A stretch of DNA of 64,000 nt from Methanocaldococcus bathoardescens (GTDB lineage Archaea > AGJL01 > Methanococci > Methanococcales > Methanocaldococcaceae): assembly GCF_000739065.1 (NCBI RefSeq), contig NZ_CP009149.1, positions 1,178,001 to 1,242,000 on the forward strand, written 5' to 3'. How positions within the stretch are numbered: the first letter of the stretch is position 1; each line of letters begins with the position of its first letter. The position numbers and the translations under genes are program-made. The notes under the pieces were generated by a model. It saw only the letters and a list, made by a program, of their open reading frames with translations, was not told where the DNA came from and searched no databases. Below, piece by piece: positions 37,822-47,367 of this stretch.

Positions 37822-38910
37822 ATGAATTTTAATGAATTAAATTTATCAGATAGTATCCTAAATGCCATTAAGAATAAAGGTTTTGAAAAGCCAACAGACA
37901 TACAGATGAAGGTTATTCCGTTATTTTTAAATGATGAATGTAATATTGTAGCTCAAGCAAGGACTGGAAGTGGGAAGACAGCATCATTTGCAATTCCATT
38001 AATTGAGCTTGTCAATGAAAACAATGGAATAGAGGCAATTATTCTAACCCCAACAAGAGAATTGGCTATACAAGTGGCTGATGAAATAGAGTCATTAAAA
38101 GGTAACAAAAATTTAAAGATAGCTAAAATTTATGGTGGAAAAGCTATTTATCCACAAATTAAAGCTTTAAAGAGAGCAAATATAGTTGTTGGAACCCCAG
38201 GAAGAATTTTAGACCACATAAATAGAGGCACTTTAAATTTAGAAAATGTTAAATACTTTATATTGGATGAAGCTGATGAAATGCTCAATATGGGATTTGT
38301 TGAGGATGTTGAAAAGATTTTAAACGCCTGTAATGGAGATAAAAGGATTCTGTTGTTCTCTGCAACCATGCCAAAGGAGATATTAAATTTGGCTAAAAAG
38401 TATATGGGAGATTATAACTTTGTAAAAGCTAAGATAAATGCAAATATTGAGCAGAGTTATGTTGAAGTTAATGAAAATGAGAGATTTGAAATCTTATGTA
38501 GAATTTTAAAAAATAAGGAATTTTATGGATTAGTTTTTTGTAAAACTAAGAGAGATACTAAAGAATTGGCAAATATGTTGAGAGATATTGGATTTAAAGC
38601 TGGTGCAATTCATGGAGATTTAAATCAATCTCAAAGAGAGAAAGTTATAAGGCTATTCAAACAAAAGAGAATTAAAATTTTAATTGCCACTGATGTTATG
38701 AGTAGAGGAATAGATGTTAATGATTTAGGTTATGTAATTAACTACCATCTTCCACAAAATCCTGAATCTTATATGCATAGGATTGGAAGAACTGGAAGAG
38801 CTGGAAAAAAAGGAAAGGCAATATCAATTATCAATAGAAAAGAATATAAGAAATTGAAATATATAGAGAGAGCAATGAAATTGAAAATTAGAAAATTAAA
38901 AATTAAATAA
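37822..38910 (+). CDS. DEAD-box RNA helicase
   Basis: A 362-residue minimal DEAD-box protein comprising just the two RecA domains, like the structurally studied M. jannaschii homologue. The Q motif and AQARTGSGKT (I), PTRELA (Ia), TPGR (Ib), DEAD (II), SAT (III), ATDVMSRGIDV (V) and HRIGRTGR (VI) are all intact. It should remodel RNA with ATP. GTGGA before ATG 37822 is the ribosome binding site. No accessory C-terminal domain is present. Confidence 0.95.
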   Translation: MNFNELNLSDSILNAIKNKGFEKPTDIQMKVIPLFLNDECNIVAQARTGSGKTASFAIPLIELVNENNGIEAIILTPTRELAIQVADEIESLKGNKNLKIAKIYGGKAIYPQIKALKRANIVVGTPGRILDHINRGTLNLENVKYFILDEADEMLNMGFVEDVEKILNACNGDKRILLFSATMPKEILNLAKKYMGDYNFVKAKINANIEQSYVEVNENERFEILCRILKNKEFYGLVFCKTKRDTKELANMLRDIGFKAGAIHGDLNQSQREKVIRLFKQKRIKILIATDVMSRGIDVNDLGYVINYHLPQNPESYMHRIGRTGRAGKKGKAISIINRKEYKKLKYIERAMKLKIRKLKIK

Positions 38911-39116
38911 TAAAACATTAAAAAACTTTATTATTTATTATTATTTTTAATTAATTATTTTAGCTATTTTTATGTCCATAAGAACATACATATGTACATA
39001 TAGAAGCATGTGCAAAAAATTCATAAATATTTTAATACCATAACATAAAATACAGAGCTAAGAGGAGTTTTGTTTTGCATGTATTTTTATATTGTTTATA
39101 TTTTTTGGTGATATTT

Positions 39117-39338
39117 ATGAAAAATGATGAAAAAATTTTAGAGGACCTAAAAATCATTAACAGTAAAGCAAAATTTATTGGTATTAAAATTCTTATGATA
39201 AGACACATTATCGAGTCACATATTGATGATAGAAAATTAATATATAAAATATTAGAATCTACAAAAAACACTGAGTTATATGGATTAATTTTGACGGCAT
39301 GTCCAAAATTAGAAAAAATTATTGAAAAATCAAATTAA
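39117..39338 (+). CDS. Small hypothetical protein (73 aa)
   Basis: A 73-residue charged, helical protein starting [20 protein letters not shown], with GGTGATATTT upstream of ATG 39117. The longer frame from 39075 would add hydrophobic residues without a ribosome binding site. The C-terminal half looks like one or two HEAT-like helical pairs ([27 protein letters not shown]). I do not recognise a family. It converges with the AMP phosphorylase gene; overlapping palindromes lie about 120 bases upstream. Confidence 0.55.
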   Translation: MKNDEKILEDLKIINSKAKFIGIKILMIRHIIESHIDDRKLIYKILESTKNTELYGLILTACPKLEKIIEKSN

Positions 39339-39339
39339 T

Positions 39340-40851
39340 TTAGAATCTTGAAATTTTTTGAAGCAGCATGCCTTCAACTTTAACTGGATATACTATTCTC
39401 GCTAATTTAACAGCTGATTTTAACCTCTCTTCAGAGTCAGAATATATTGTGTATAAAACATCCCCTCTTTCAACCTTGTTTCCAACTTTTACGTTTAGGT
39501 AGACACCAGCTTTTTTATCATTTGGAGCTCCTGCTTCTTTGGCGATTTTTGTTATTCCAATATTTGATATTCTTGTAACATACCCGTCAATAGGTGAATG
39601 GATATCTGCCTTATATTTTCCAACTTCAATCTCATCAGAGCTAACTTCTTTTCCTCCCTGTGCTACAATAATTTCCATAAATTTGTCATGAGCTTTTCCT
39701 CTTGCTAATAAATCTTCAGCTAAGTATTTTCCTTCTCCAGTAGGGGCTACGCCACCCATCTCTAATAAAATTCCTGCAAGTGATATAGATTTTTCTACTA
39801 AACTTGTTGGAGCTTGCTTATAATCTTCTAAAGCTAATAATGCCTCTTTTGCTTCTAAAGCTGGACCAATAGCTCTACCAATTGGCTGTCCTCCATAGGT
39901 AATTGCACATTCAGTAGCTATCCTTAATCTATCACTTAATTCAATAAAATTCCTTGCTAAACTTGAAGCTTCTTTTATAGATTTAACTTTTGCCCCATAT
40001 CCCGTTGGAATGTCAATCAATAGTTTATTAACACCCATAGCTAATTTTTTTGCCATAACACTTGACAATAATAACGGCTCTGGGTCTATGCCAAGAGGTC
40101 TTTCAACGTTTATTGTTATATCATCTGCTGGAGCTAAGTCCAAAGCCCCTCCCCATACCATACAGCCATTAGTTTCTTTAACAACTCTCTTTATCTCTTC
40201 AATAGTTAAATCTACTCTTGTTAAAACTTCAACAACATCCGCTGTTCCTGCCGCTGAAGTTATTGCCCTTGAAGAAGTTTTTGGGATTTTTAACCCAGCA
40301 GAGGCGACTATTGGCACTACTAATAAAGCGTATTTATTTCCTGGAACTCCTCCAATTGAATGCACATCAAATATATGCCCCTCCCAATTGACCATTTCCC
40401 CAGTCTCAGCCATTCTAATAGTCATTGCTTCAATCTCATCCATGTCCATTCCATTTATATAAAGAGATGTGACAAAAGCAGATATCTCAATATTTGTTAG
40501 CTTCCCATCAACCATCTCATCTATAATTGCAAAAATTTCCTCTTTTCTTAATTTATTTCCATCCATCTTTTTTCTTATATATGGAAGAGATTTTGGTTTT
40601 TCAGCATGTTTTATTGTTACTGTATCCCCTTCTTTAACACCTAACTCTTTAACTAACTTTTGTGGCAATCCAATTTCTCCTCTATTTATTAATGTGGTTG
40701 AAGAATACAAAACTCCAATAACCTCTTTTCCTTTAAATTCAACAACTACTCTATCTTGAGGGAAATACTGAGAGTTTTTTAAATCTTCAGAATTAATTAA
40801 AACTAAATTTTCCAAGTCAATGTCTAAAACTCTAACTTTTAGAAATAACAT
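39340..40851 (-). CDS. deoA: AMP phosphorylase
   Basis: A 503-residue archaeal AMP phosphorylase of the thymidine phosphorylase superfamily. It has an N-terminal extension of about 85 residues not found in bacterial DeoA, then KLTNIEISAFVTSLYINGMD, DVHSIGGVPGNKYALLVVPI, KTSSRAITSAAGTADVVEVL and ADIHSPIDGYVTRI. It releases adenine from AMP to give ribose-1,5-bisphosphate, feeding archaeal type III RuBisCO. RuBisCO and the isomerase are not in the window. GGTGATTTAA is the ribosome binding site. Confidence 0.92.
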   Translation of the reverse strand: MLFLKVRVLDIDLENLVLINSEDLKNSQYFPQDRVVVEFKGKEVIGVLYSSTTLINRGEIGLPQKLVKELGVKEGDTVTIKHAEKPKSLPYIRKKMDGNKLRKEEIFAIIDEMVDGKLTNIEISAFVTSLYINGMDMDEIEAMTIRMAETGEMVNWEGHIFDVHSIGGVPGNKYALLVVPIVASAGLKIPKTSSRAITSAAGTADVVEVLTRVDLTIEEIKRVVKETNGCMVWGGALDLAPADDITINVERPLGIDPEPLLLSSVMAKKLAMGVNKLLIDIPTGYGAKVKSIKEASSLARNFIELSDRLRIATECAITYGGQPIGRAIGPALEAKEALLALEDYKQAPTSLVEKSISLAGILLEMGGVAPTGEGKYLAEDLLARGKAHDKFMEIIVAQGGKEVSSDEIEVGKYKADIHSPIDGYVTRISNIGITKIAKEAGAPNDKKAGVYLNVKVGNKVERGDVLYTIYSDSEERLKSAVKLARIVYPVKVEGMLLQKISRF

Positions 40852-40955
40852 TTAAATCACCATCTACCCCCACTATTTTTTAATAATTTAATTTTTATAT
40901 TCTCAACTTTATATATCTTCTTAATCTTAATATCACTTTTACTATTGGTGAAAAC

Positions 40956-42149
40956 ATGAAGCTAATAAGAAAATTAATGTCCTTAAAAAATGCTGAAAAA
41001 ATTGTGTATGAGCACTTATATAAGTATTTAAGCGAAAATAAAAAAATTAAAGAAATTAATATTATTGAGGCGTTAAATAAAATATCTGCTGAAGATATTA
41101 AATCCCCAATAGATTTGCCATATTTTAATAAAGCTGCAATGGATGGATATGCTGTTAAAGCAGAAGACACTTTTGGAGCATCTGAAACAAACCCGATAAT
41201 ATTAAATCTCGTTGAAACGGATGAGATATTTTCAGGAGAGGCGAAGAAAATATTTACTGGAGATGAATTGCCAAAAAATGCAGACGCTGTGGTTATGAAA
41301 GAATTTTGCAATGAAGTTGATGATTTTGTTGAAATCTATAAGGGAGTTCATCCAAATGAAAATGTTTCAAGAATTGGAGAAGATGTTAAAAAAGGGGATG
41401 TGGTTTTAAAAAAAGGAGATGTTATTAATCCTTATCACCTAAATATGCTTGCATCTTTAGGAATTAAAAAAATTAAGGTTTATGATTTAAGTTTTGGAAT
41501 AATCCCTACAGGGGATGAACTTATCAGCTTGGATGAGATTAACAATATTGAAAAAGATATTAACAAACTAAAAGGAAAAATTATAAATTCTAATTCATAT
41601 ATGCTATATGGTTTAGTAAAAAATCTTGGATTTGATGCAAAAATTTATGATGCTGTTGAAGATAATAAAGAAAAGTTAAAAAAAGCCATTAAAACAGCTC
41701 TAAATGAAAATGATGCTGTGTTAATAACTGGAGGGACTTCTGTAAGTGAGAGAGATATAACCATTGAAACAGTTAAAGAAATGGGAGATGTTATAGTTCA
41801 TGGGGTAAATATAAGACCTGGAAAACCTTTTGGATTTGGAATAGTTGATGATAAACTTATCTTTATGCTATCTGGTTATCCTGTAGCATCAGCTGTCCAA
41901 TTTGAACTATTTATCCAAAGATTTTTCATGAAAAGGAAAAAAATCAAAATACCTTTAAAAAGAAACATAGCTTCTGAACTTGGTAGAGTTGATTTTGTTA
42001 GGGTTAGAGTAGATAAAGAGGTTGAACCCATAAGAATAACTGGAAGTGGTGTTATTTCCTCATTGATAAAAAGTGATGGCTATATTTTAATTCCAGAGAA
42101 TGTTGAGGGCTATGAAAAAGGAGAGCTTGTAGATGTGTATTTATTATAA
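40956..42149 (+). CDS. moeA: Molybdopterin molybdenumtransferase MoeA
   Basis: A 397-residue MoeA that inserts molybdate or tungstate into molybdopterin. It has SPIDLPYFNKAAMDGYAVKAED (domain I-II), GDELPKNADAVV, FGIIPTGDELI, INSNSYMLYGLVKNLG and ITGGTSVSERDITIE, with the C-terminal domain GVNIRPGKPFGFG. In methanogens it serves formylmethanofuran and formate dehydrogenases. GGTGAAAAC precedes ATG. Followed on the same strand by the DUF354 gene. Confidence 0.92.
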   Translation: MKLIRKLMSLKNAEKIVYEHLYKYLSENKKIKEINIIEALNKISAEDIKSPIDLPYFNKAAMDGYAVKAEDTFGASETNPIILNLVETDEIFSGEAKKIFTGDELPKNADAVVMKEFCNEVDDFVEIYKGVHPNENVSRIGEDVKKGDVVLKKGDVINPYHLNMLASLGIKKIKVYDLSFGIIPTGDELISLDEINNIEKDINKLKGKIINSNSYMLYGLVKNLGFDAKIYDAVEDNKEKLKKAIKTALNENDAVLITGGTSVSERDITIETVKEMGDVIVHGVNIRPGKPFGFGIVDDKLIFMLSGYPVASAVQFELFIQRFFMKRKKIKIPLKRNIASELGRVDFVRVRVDKEVEPIRITGSGVISSLIKSDGYILIPENVEGYEKGELVDVYLL

Positions 42150-42216
42150 GTTAAGCAAAATTAAAAGATGAAAAAACTTCTGTAGAGTTAATGTAGTATT
42201 TATTGGGGTGATTGTT

Positions 42217-43236
42217 TTGGATGTATGGATTGATTTAACAAACGCTCCTCATGTGCATTATTTTTGCCAACTAATAAAAAAATTTGAAAAGGAAGGGATT
42301 GAGTATTTATTAACTTTTAGAGACTCGAAAAATTTGGCTAAATTAGTAGAAATTTACAATTTTGTTGGAAAATGCATAGGAAAGCATGGAAACACATTGA
42401 AAGATAAATTAATTTTTTATGCTGAGAGAGTTATTGGCTTAGCTGAGCTAATATCCAATATAAAGCCAAAAGTAGCCATAGCTAAACACTCTGTTGAACT
42501 GCCAAGAGTTGCTTTTGGTTTAAACATTCCAATAATTTTTGTTGTAGATAATGAACATGCTGAAGCTCAAAATAAATTAACTCTCCCATTGGCAGATGAG
42601 ATTATTAAACCTATAGCAACAGATGAAAATAAGCTTAGGGATTTTGGAGGAAGAAATTTTATAAATTTTGATGGAACTTGTGAAGTGGCAAATGTAAATT
42701 CTCGGCTAAAGGGCTATTATCCAATAGATAATGAAATTTTAAAAAAATTGGGAATTTTAAATAATAATCCAACAATAGTTATGAGACCTTGCCCAAACTC
42801 TTCCTATTGTAATGGACATAAAGATATACTGCCAAAAATTATCAAAGAACTTCAAAAAAGAATTGATTGTAATATAGTTGTGTTTCCAAGAGATGAAAAT
42901 CAAAAAGAAATATATAGGGAGCTTAATGTTATTGTTCCAAAAGAAACAATAGATGCTCTCTCTTTATTATATAATGCCGATTTTATGATTGGTGCTGGAG
43001 GAACAATGAATAGGGAGAGTGCTATTCTTGGAGTTCCTACAATATCTTGTTATCCTCAGGAATTACTTGGAGTTGATAAATATCTAATTGAAAAAAATAG
43101 AATGATTCATACAAATGATATTAAGGAAATAATAAGCTATGTTGAAGATAACTTAGGAAAGAAACTTGGAGTTATTCAATTAGAAGACCCAACTGATTTG
43201 ATGCTTGAAAGAGTTTGTAATTATTTAAAAAAATAA
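42217..43236 (+). CDS. DUF354 protein (glycosyltransferase-like GT-B fold)
   Basis: A 339-residue protein starting LDVWIDLTNAPHVHYFCQLI, the hallmark of DUF354. The C-terminal half has IVMRPCPNSSYCNGH and DFMIGAGGTMNRESAILGVPTISC, resembling nucleotide-sugar binding in GT-B enzymes such as UDP-GlcNAc epimerase. No activity is established. The start is the TTG at 42217, because GGGGTGAT is correctly placed; the GTG at 42208 is part of that site. Confidence 0.78.
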   Translation: MDVWIDLTNAPHVHYFCQLIKKFEKEGIEYLLTFRDSKNLAKLVEIYNFVGKCIGKHGNTLKDKLIFYAERVIGLAELISNIKPKVAIAKHSVELPRVAFGLNIPIIFVVDNEHAEAQNKLTLPLADEIIKPIATDENKLRDFGGRNFINFDGTCEVANVNSRLKGYYPIDNEILKKLGILNNNPTIVMRPCPNSSYCNGHKDILPKIIKELQKRIDCNIVVFPRDENQKEIYRELNVIVPKETIDALSLLYNADFMIGAGGTMNRESAILGVPTISCYPQELLGVDKYLIEKNRMIHTNDIKEIISYVEDNLGKKLGVIQLEDPTDLMLERVCNYLKK

Positions 43237-43244
43237 GATAGATA

Positions 43245-44117
43245 TTATTTCTTTGGAAATCTTCTATACAAACAATTTGGATAATTTGTGCATCCTAAAA
43301 ACTCTCCCTTTCTTGTTCTAACTACTCTCAACTTAGCTCCACACCATGGGCAGGTGTTATCATCTATCTTTGACATTATATCCAATATAGCAGGATTTTT
43401 GTTGCATAATCTCTCTTTATTGCAAATTATTTTATTGTTTATGGTATCAACATACACAATGAAGTTTTTAAATAGATGAGAGTTTTCTAAGTCAATTATA
43501 ACTTTGCCATTTTCAATTCTTATTCCCGGAGTTATTTGCATATTTGTTTTTATTGGAAGCAAATAGTAACCTTGTCCAGAATATTCTAAAATTCCCATAT
43601 TGTATTTTATTCTCCCAATTAACCAATTGTAATCTCTATTAGCAATGAATCTTATTGTTTCTTCTATATTATCAAACATATTTTTCTCTTTTATGTTGTC
43701 AAGAACTTCTCTAATGAATTCATCTTCTTCATAACCTTTAGTGAGCATTTCTATAGCTTTTTCAATAAATTCTGTCTTATCAAATTTTATTAATAAGAGA
43801 AGCCCATTAAATGCATTTGCAACAACATATTTTTCTTTTTCAATAATATCTCTTCTATCAAAAATATAATAAATCCTTGCAAAAACTTGTTTTTGCCCTT
43901 TTGGTGAAACCACCTTTTTAATTTCAAACTCTTTGTTGTATGAATTTGTTATTCCATAATAAAAAACAGGCATTTTAGCATTTTCAAGTCCTATTATTGA
44001 AATAAATCCTTCTGGAACTTTCCAATTTTGTTCATAAGTTTCAGAATTTAGTTTTGTAGCATTAAAATGTAAATCTTTTGATAAAATTTTAAATAACTCA
44101 TTTAAAGTCTCTTCCAT
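43245..44117 (-). CDS. Protein with C-terminal topoisomerase-type zinc finger
   Basis: A 290-residue protein. The last 45 residues form a zf-C4 topoisomerase-type finger (CPWCGAKLRVVRTRKG then FLGCTNYPNCLYRR), which binds single-stranded nucleic acid in topoisomerase I. The first 230 residues are an alpha/beta region I do not recognise; the segment ITPGIRIENGKVIIDLENSHL looks beta-rich. It is not a nuclease by visible motif. GGGGGGATAGT upstream supports the start. Confidence 0.6.
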   Translation of the reverse strand: MEETLNELFKILSKDLHFNATKLNSETYEQNWKVPEGFISIIGLENAKMPVFYYGITNSYNKEFEIKKVVSPKGQKQVFARIYYIFDRRDIIEKEKYVVANAFNGLLLLIKFDKTEFIEKAIEMLTKGYEEDEFIREVLDNIKEKNMFDNIEETIRFIANRDYNWLIGRIKYNMGILEYSGQGYYLLPIKTNMQITPGIRIENGKVIIDLENSHLFKNFIVYVDTINNKIICNKERLCNKNPAILDIMSKIDDNTCPWCGAKLRVVRTRKGEFLGCTNYPNCLYRRFPKK

Positions 44118-44179
44118 ACTATCCCCCCGTAAAATTTAAATTGTTAAACTAATATATATTAAATAATTAAAGTTATCAA

Positions 44180-45637
44180 TTAGACATTTGGTTTTGGTAA
44201 TGACTCATTTTCCGTCTCAACAACTATCAACAATGGCTTGTTCTTTTTTAGATAATTCTTAATTTCTGAGCTAATATCATCAGCTTTTTCAATGTAACAG
44301 TTATCTATTCCAAAGGCATCAGCTATTTTGTTAAAGTTAGGGTTTTTTATTCTACAAAACTCAGCTAAATTATTATTTTTCATCACAATCATTAAGATTT
44401 TTAAATCATATTCAGAAACAACTTGAAGTTCCTCTATATTCATCAAAAATCCGCCATCCCCACTAATTAATACAACCTCTCTATCGATGTTAAAATCAAT
44501 AGTCCCAAATTTAACTCCAATGGATGCAGGCAAACCAAAGCCCATAGTTCCAAATGAATGTGAGGAAATAATATTTCTTGGAATAATGCAATTCTTTAAT
44601 AAACATGTAAATACAGTATGTTTGCCCGCATCTGTAACTATTACAGCATCTTCTGGAATATTTTCAATAATTTCATTAATTTTGTTTGAATAATCACCAG
44701 AAGGTGAAAATTTGTTATTATTTTTAGTTATCCAATTGTTATTTTCTATGCTTAAATTTTCAAAAAATTCTTTTAACTCTTTGATATTTTTTAGTTTCAG
44801 ATTTATATTTAAGGTTTTACTTAAAAGCTTTTCCCTAACACTTTCAACATAGGTATTGTAAGAGAGTGAAGAACCAATATTTATTATCTTATCTGCCTCT
44901 AATAAAGATTTTAAATCTCCTCTTCTACCAACTAAACCAATACAGTTATCTGCTTTTTCATTAATAACTCCTCTTGCTGGAAATGTTGTGGCTATAGGAC
45001 AATTTATTTTTTGCAGAATTTTTGATATTTTTAGCATCTCTTTATAACTTAAAGTTCCAAATATGCCCTGTCCAATTAAAAATAGTGGTTTTTTGGCAGT
45101 TATCTCTTTTATATCATTTAAGGTATCTTCATTATCGCCCTTATTTATATCTATATATGCATTTGTATTTATATCTTTTGCCTCCTCTTTGTATAAATCT
45201 GCTGGAATATTTAGCTGAACTGGCTTTTTATTAGTTAAGCAGTCATTAAATGCATTAGCAACATAATTTATCTCTGCTTTATCAACAAAATATCCTTTAT
45301 AAAAGTTTAAAAAGTCCATATTTATTTCTTGGAAGTAATTTTTGCCAATATATTTTCTCTGACATCTTCCAGTAATTGCCAATACAGATGAGTTATCTTT
45401 ATATGCGTTAGCTATTGGTGTTGTTAAATTTGTGCTTCCAGGTCCTGCTGTTACTAAACAAACTCCTATATAGTTGGTTATTCTTGCATAGCCATCAGCC
45501 ATGAAGCCAGCTCCTCTCTCATCCCTAACCATAATATTTTTTATACTGCTATTTTCAATCTCATTATACAACGGTAATATCTGCTCTCCAGGATAGGAAA
45601 ATATAGTTTTTACATTTTTCTCTAAAAAATCTATCAT
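44180..45637 (-). CDS. Thiamine-diphosphate-dependent enzyme (acetolactate synthase-like)
   Basis: A 485-residue three-domain TPP enzyme. The catalytic Glu is in RDERGAGFMADGYARITN, the central domain has KKPLFLIGQGIFGTLSY, and the TPP motif is GDGGFLMNIEELQVVSE with LMIVMKNNN. It resembles acetolactate synthase large subunit but is shorter, and the residues that bind FAD are not obvious. A decarboxylase for another 2-oxo acid is possible. The only ribosome binding site (GGTGAG, 45659-45664) is 22 bases before this ATG; a start near 45655 using ATT is possible. Confidence 0.8.
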   Translation of the reverse strand: MIDFLEKNVKTIFSYPGEQILPLYNEIENSSIKNIMVRDERGAGFMADGYARITNYIGVCLVTAGPGSTNLTTPIANAYKDNSSVLAITGRCQRKYIGKNYFQEINMDFLNFYKGYFVDKAEINYVANAFNDCLTNKKPVQLNIPADLYKEEAKDINTNAYIDINKGDNEDTLNDIKEITAKKPLFLIGQGIFGTLSYKEMLKISKILQKINCPIATTFPARGVINEKADNCIGLVGRRGDLKSLLEADKIINIGSSLSYNTYVESVREKLLSKTLNINLKLKNIKELKEFFENLSIENNNWITKNNNKFSPSGDYSNKINEIIENIPEDAVIVTDAGKHTVFTCLLKNCIIPRNIISSHSFGTMGFGLPASIGVKFGTIDFNIDREVVLISGDGGFLMNIEELQVVSEYDLKILMIVMKNNNLAEFCRIKNPNFNKIADAFGIDNCYIEKADDISSEIKNYLKKNKPLLIVVETENESLPKPNV

Positions 45638-45676
45638 AGCTTCTAAGAATTTAATAATCTCACCTTTGGTGATATT

Positions 45677-46378
45677 GTGGATAAGAGAATTTTAGTTAGA
45701 TTGGCAATCTATCCTATTGCTTATATTATGTGGGGGGGATTGATGTGGTATTCTCAAATTATAGAGCCAATTGATGCAACTAATTTGTTATTAAAATTTC
45801 CCTTATGCAGTAAGGAATTTTATTTATTTCTGCAGTCATTACCAAGTATTGTTATTGAGTTTTTTAGAATTATTTATCTATATGGCTTTTCTTTTATGAT
45901 TGTTGGAGGTATTGCTTATTATTTATTTATAAAGAAGGATTTTTTAAAGAGTGATATTATTTTAGTTGATTTAGCTTTAGGTTGGCTATTTGCAGGTTTG
46001 ATATATACTATTGTTGTTGTTCAATCACCATTTCAAGTGGGTGTTGCTAAAGATTTAATAAATATGCATTATTTTTGGATATTTACAAAACCAACTTATG
46101 AAATTCCTTCATTACATACAGCATATTCTTTTTTATTGGCACTACATTTTAAAGACGAAAAACCCTTAAACTATATTTACTTTGCTTTGGCAATATTAAT
46201 CCCAATCTCAACTTTAATTATGGGAATGCACTGGATTGTTGATGTTATTACAGGAATTTTGTATGGTTATGTTATATATAAATTCCCTAAAACTATTCAT
46301 TTAAAGATTAACAAAGCATTAGATTTTTTAGCTGGGCATATAAAGCCATGTATTTCATGTGGAAAGTGTAAAAATTAA
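45677..46378 (+). CDS. PAP2-family membrane phosphatase
   Basis: A 233-residue protein with about six helices and the PAP2 signature in its C-terminal half: EIPSLHTAYSFLLAL (motif 2) and MGMHWIVDVITGILYGY (motif 3). It is related to PAP2/inositolphosphotransferase-like enzymes acting on lipid phosphates at the membrane. The end CISCGKCKN is cysteine-rich and unusual for the family. The start is GTG 45677, close behind GGTGAT. It shares a 39-base divergent start region with the TPP enzyme. Confidence 0.78.
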   Translation: MDKRILVRLAIYPIAYIMWGGLMWYSQIIEPIDATNLLLKFPLCSKEFYLFLQSLPSIVIEFFRIIYLYGFSFMIVGGIAYYLFIKKDFLKSDIILVDLALGWLFAGLIYTIVVVQSPFQVGVAKDLINMHYFWIFTKPTYEIPSLHTAYSFLLALHFKDEKPLNYIYFALAILIPISTLIMGMHWIVDVITGILYGYVIYKFPKTIHLKINKALDFLAGHIKPCISCGKCKN

Positions 46379-46392
46379 TGAAAGGGATGATT

Positions 46393-46926
46393 ATGAAAAG
46401 TACATCAAAAAACAAAACAAATAAAATAAATTTTGATGTTTATTTGGATGGAATAGCGTATCATTGCATAAAATGTGGATTCTGCTGTGATGCTCCAACA
46501 GTTACAAAAAAGGATTTAGCAAAAATAGCAGGATATCTAAAAATTCCACTTGCTGAAGTTTTTAAAAAATATGTTGGATTTTTTAATGGATATATTGGTG
46601 AGCTTAAAGAAGTTGGGGGGAAATGTATATTTTTGGATAAAAAAACCAAAAAATGTAAAATTTATGATGCCAGGCCTTTAATATGTAGGCTTAGGCCATA
46701 TTCAGTGCAACTTAGAGATGGGAAGTTAACATTAACCTATGATATATGGTTTTTAAGGCATTGTAGAGGACTTTATTTGGGAGATGATAAAGTTGAAGAT
46801 GAATATTTCAAATATGCTGAGCTTGTTTTGAAGTATTTGGGATTTGAGGAAAGTGTTGATGAAGAAGAGTTTAAAAAGGCTAAAGAGAGGTTATTGGAAG
46901 AATCTCTAAAATATAGAAAAAAATGA
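46393..46926 (+). CDS. YkgJ/CxxCxxxCC family metal-cluster protein
   Basis: A 177-residue protein with YHCIKCGFCCDAPTV near the N-terminus (CxxCxxxCC variant), then GGKCIFLDKKTKKCKIYDARPLICRLRPY, which is the second cysteine group of UPF0153/YkgJ proteins that bind zinc or an Fe-S cluster. Function is not defined. The start at ATG 46393 follows GGGATGATT; the ATG at 46378 overlaps the PAP2 stop and would add MKGMI. It is cotranscribed with the PAP2 gene. Confidence 0.78.
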   Translation: MKSTSKNKTNKINFDVYLDGIAYHCIKCGFCCDAPTVTKKDLAKIAGYLKIPLAEVFKKYVGFFNGYIGELKEVGGKCIFLDKKTKKCKIYDARPLICRLRPYSVQLRDGKLTLTYDIWFLRHCRGLYLGDDKVEDEYFKYAELVLKYLGFEESVDEEEFKKAKERLLEESLKYRKK

Positions 46927-47069
46927 GATTAGTTTGTTTTTATTTATAGTTGTGTAAGAATATAAAAATATTTGCACATCCATAAGTATTTATACTACTT
47001 TTGACAAGGTTATTGTTGAGCAAGACGCGATGAAATATCTAAATACTACTTTGAAATTTGGTGAATTAA

Positions 47070-47303
47070 ATGTTTAATAATAAAGGAAGAAGAAATGTAA
47101 GAAATAATGAAATTAGAAGAAATGTTCCAGTTAAAGAAGGTGAAACCTACACTGTTACAATTGAAGATATGGGTAGAGGCGGAGACGGAATAGCAAGAGT
47201 TGAGGGATTCGTTGTCTTCGTCCCTGAAACACAGAAAGGAGATACCGTAGATGTAAAAATAACAGCTGTAAAAAGTAAGTTTGCATTCGCAGAAAAAATT
47301 TAA
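47070..47303 (+). CDS. TRAM-domain small RNA-binding protein
   Basis: A 77-residue protein: a basic N-terminus ([12 protein letters not shown]) followed by a complete TRAM domain ([54 protein letters not shown]). Stand-alone TRAM proteins in methanogens are thought to be RNA chaperones like bacterial cold-shock proteins. GGTGAATTAA precedes the ATG, and the roughly 90-base leader includes a GC-rich patch (GAGCAAGACGCGATG at about 47018). Confidence 0.88.
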   Translation: MFNNKGRRNVRNNEIRRNVPVKEGETYTVTIEDMGRGGDGIARVEGFVVFVPETQKGDTVDVKITAVKSKFAFAEKI

Positions 47304-47312
47304 AAACCATTT

Positions 47313-47333
47313 AAGGTTTAGCTAAACCTTTTT
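47313..47333. terminator. Bidirectional hairpin terminator
   Basis: Perfect palindrome AAGGTTTAGCTAAACCTT at 47313-47330 followed by more T, between two converging genes (TRAM stop at 47303, GXGXG protein stop at 47368). It could terminate both transcripts. Confidence 0.55.
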
Positions 47334-47367
47334 ATTACTTTTTTACTTTTAAAATAATTTAAAGAAT

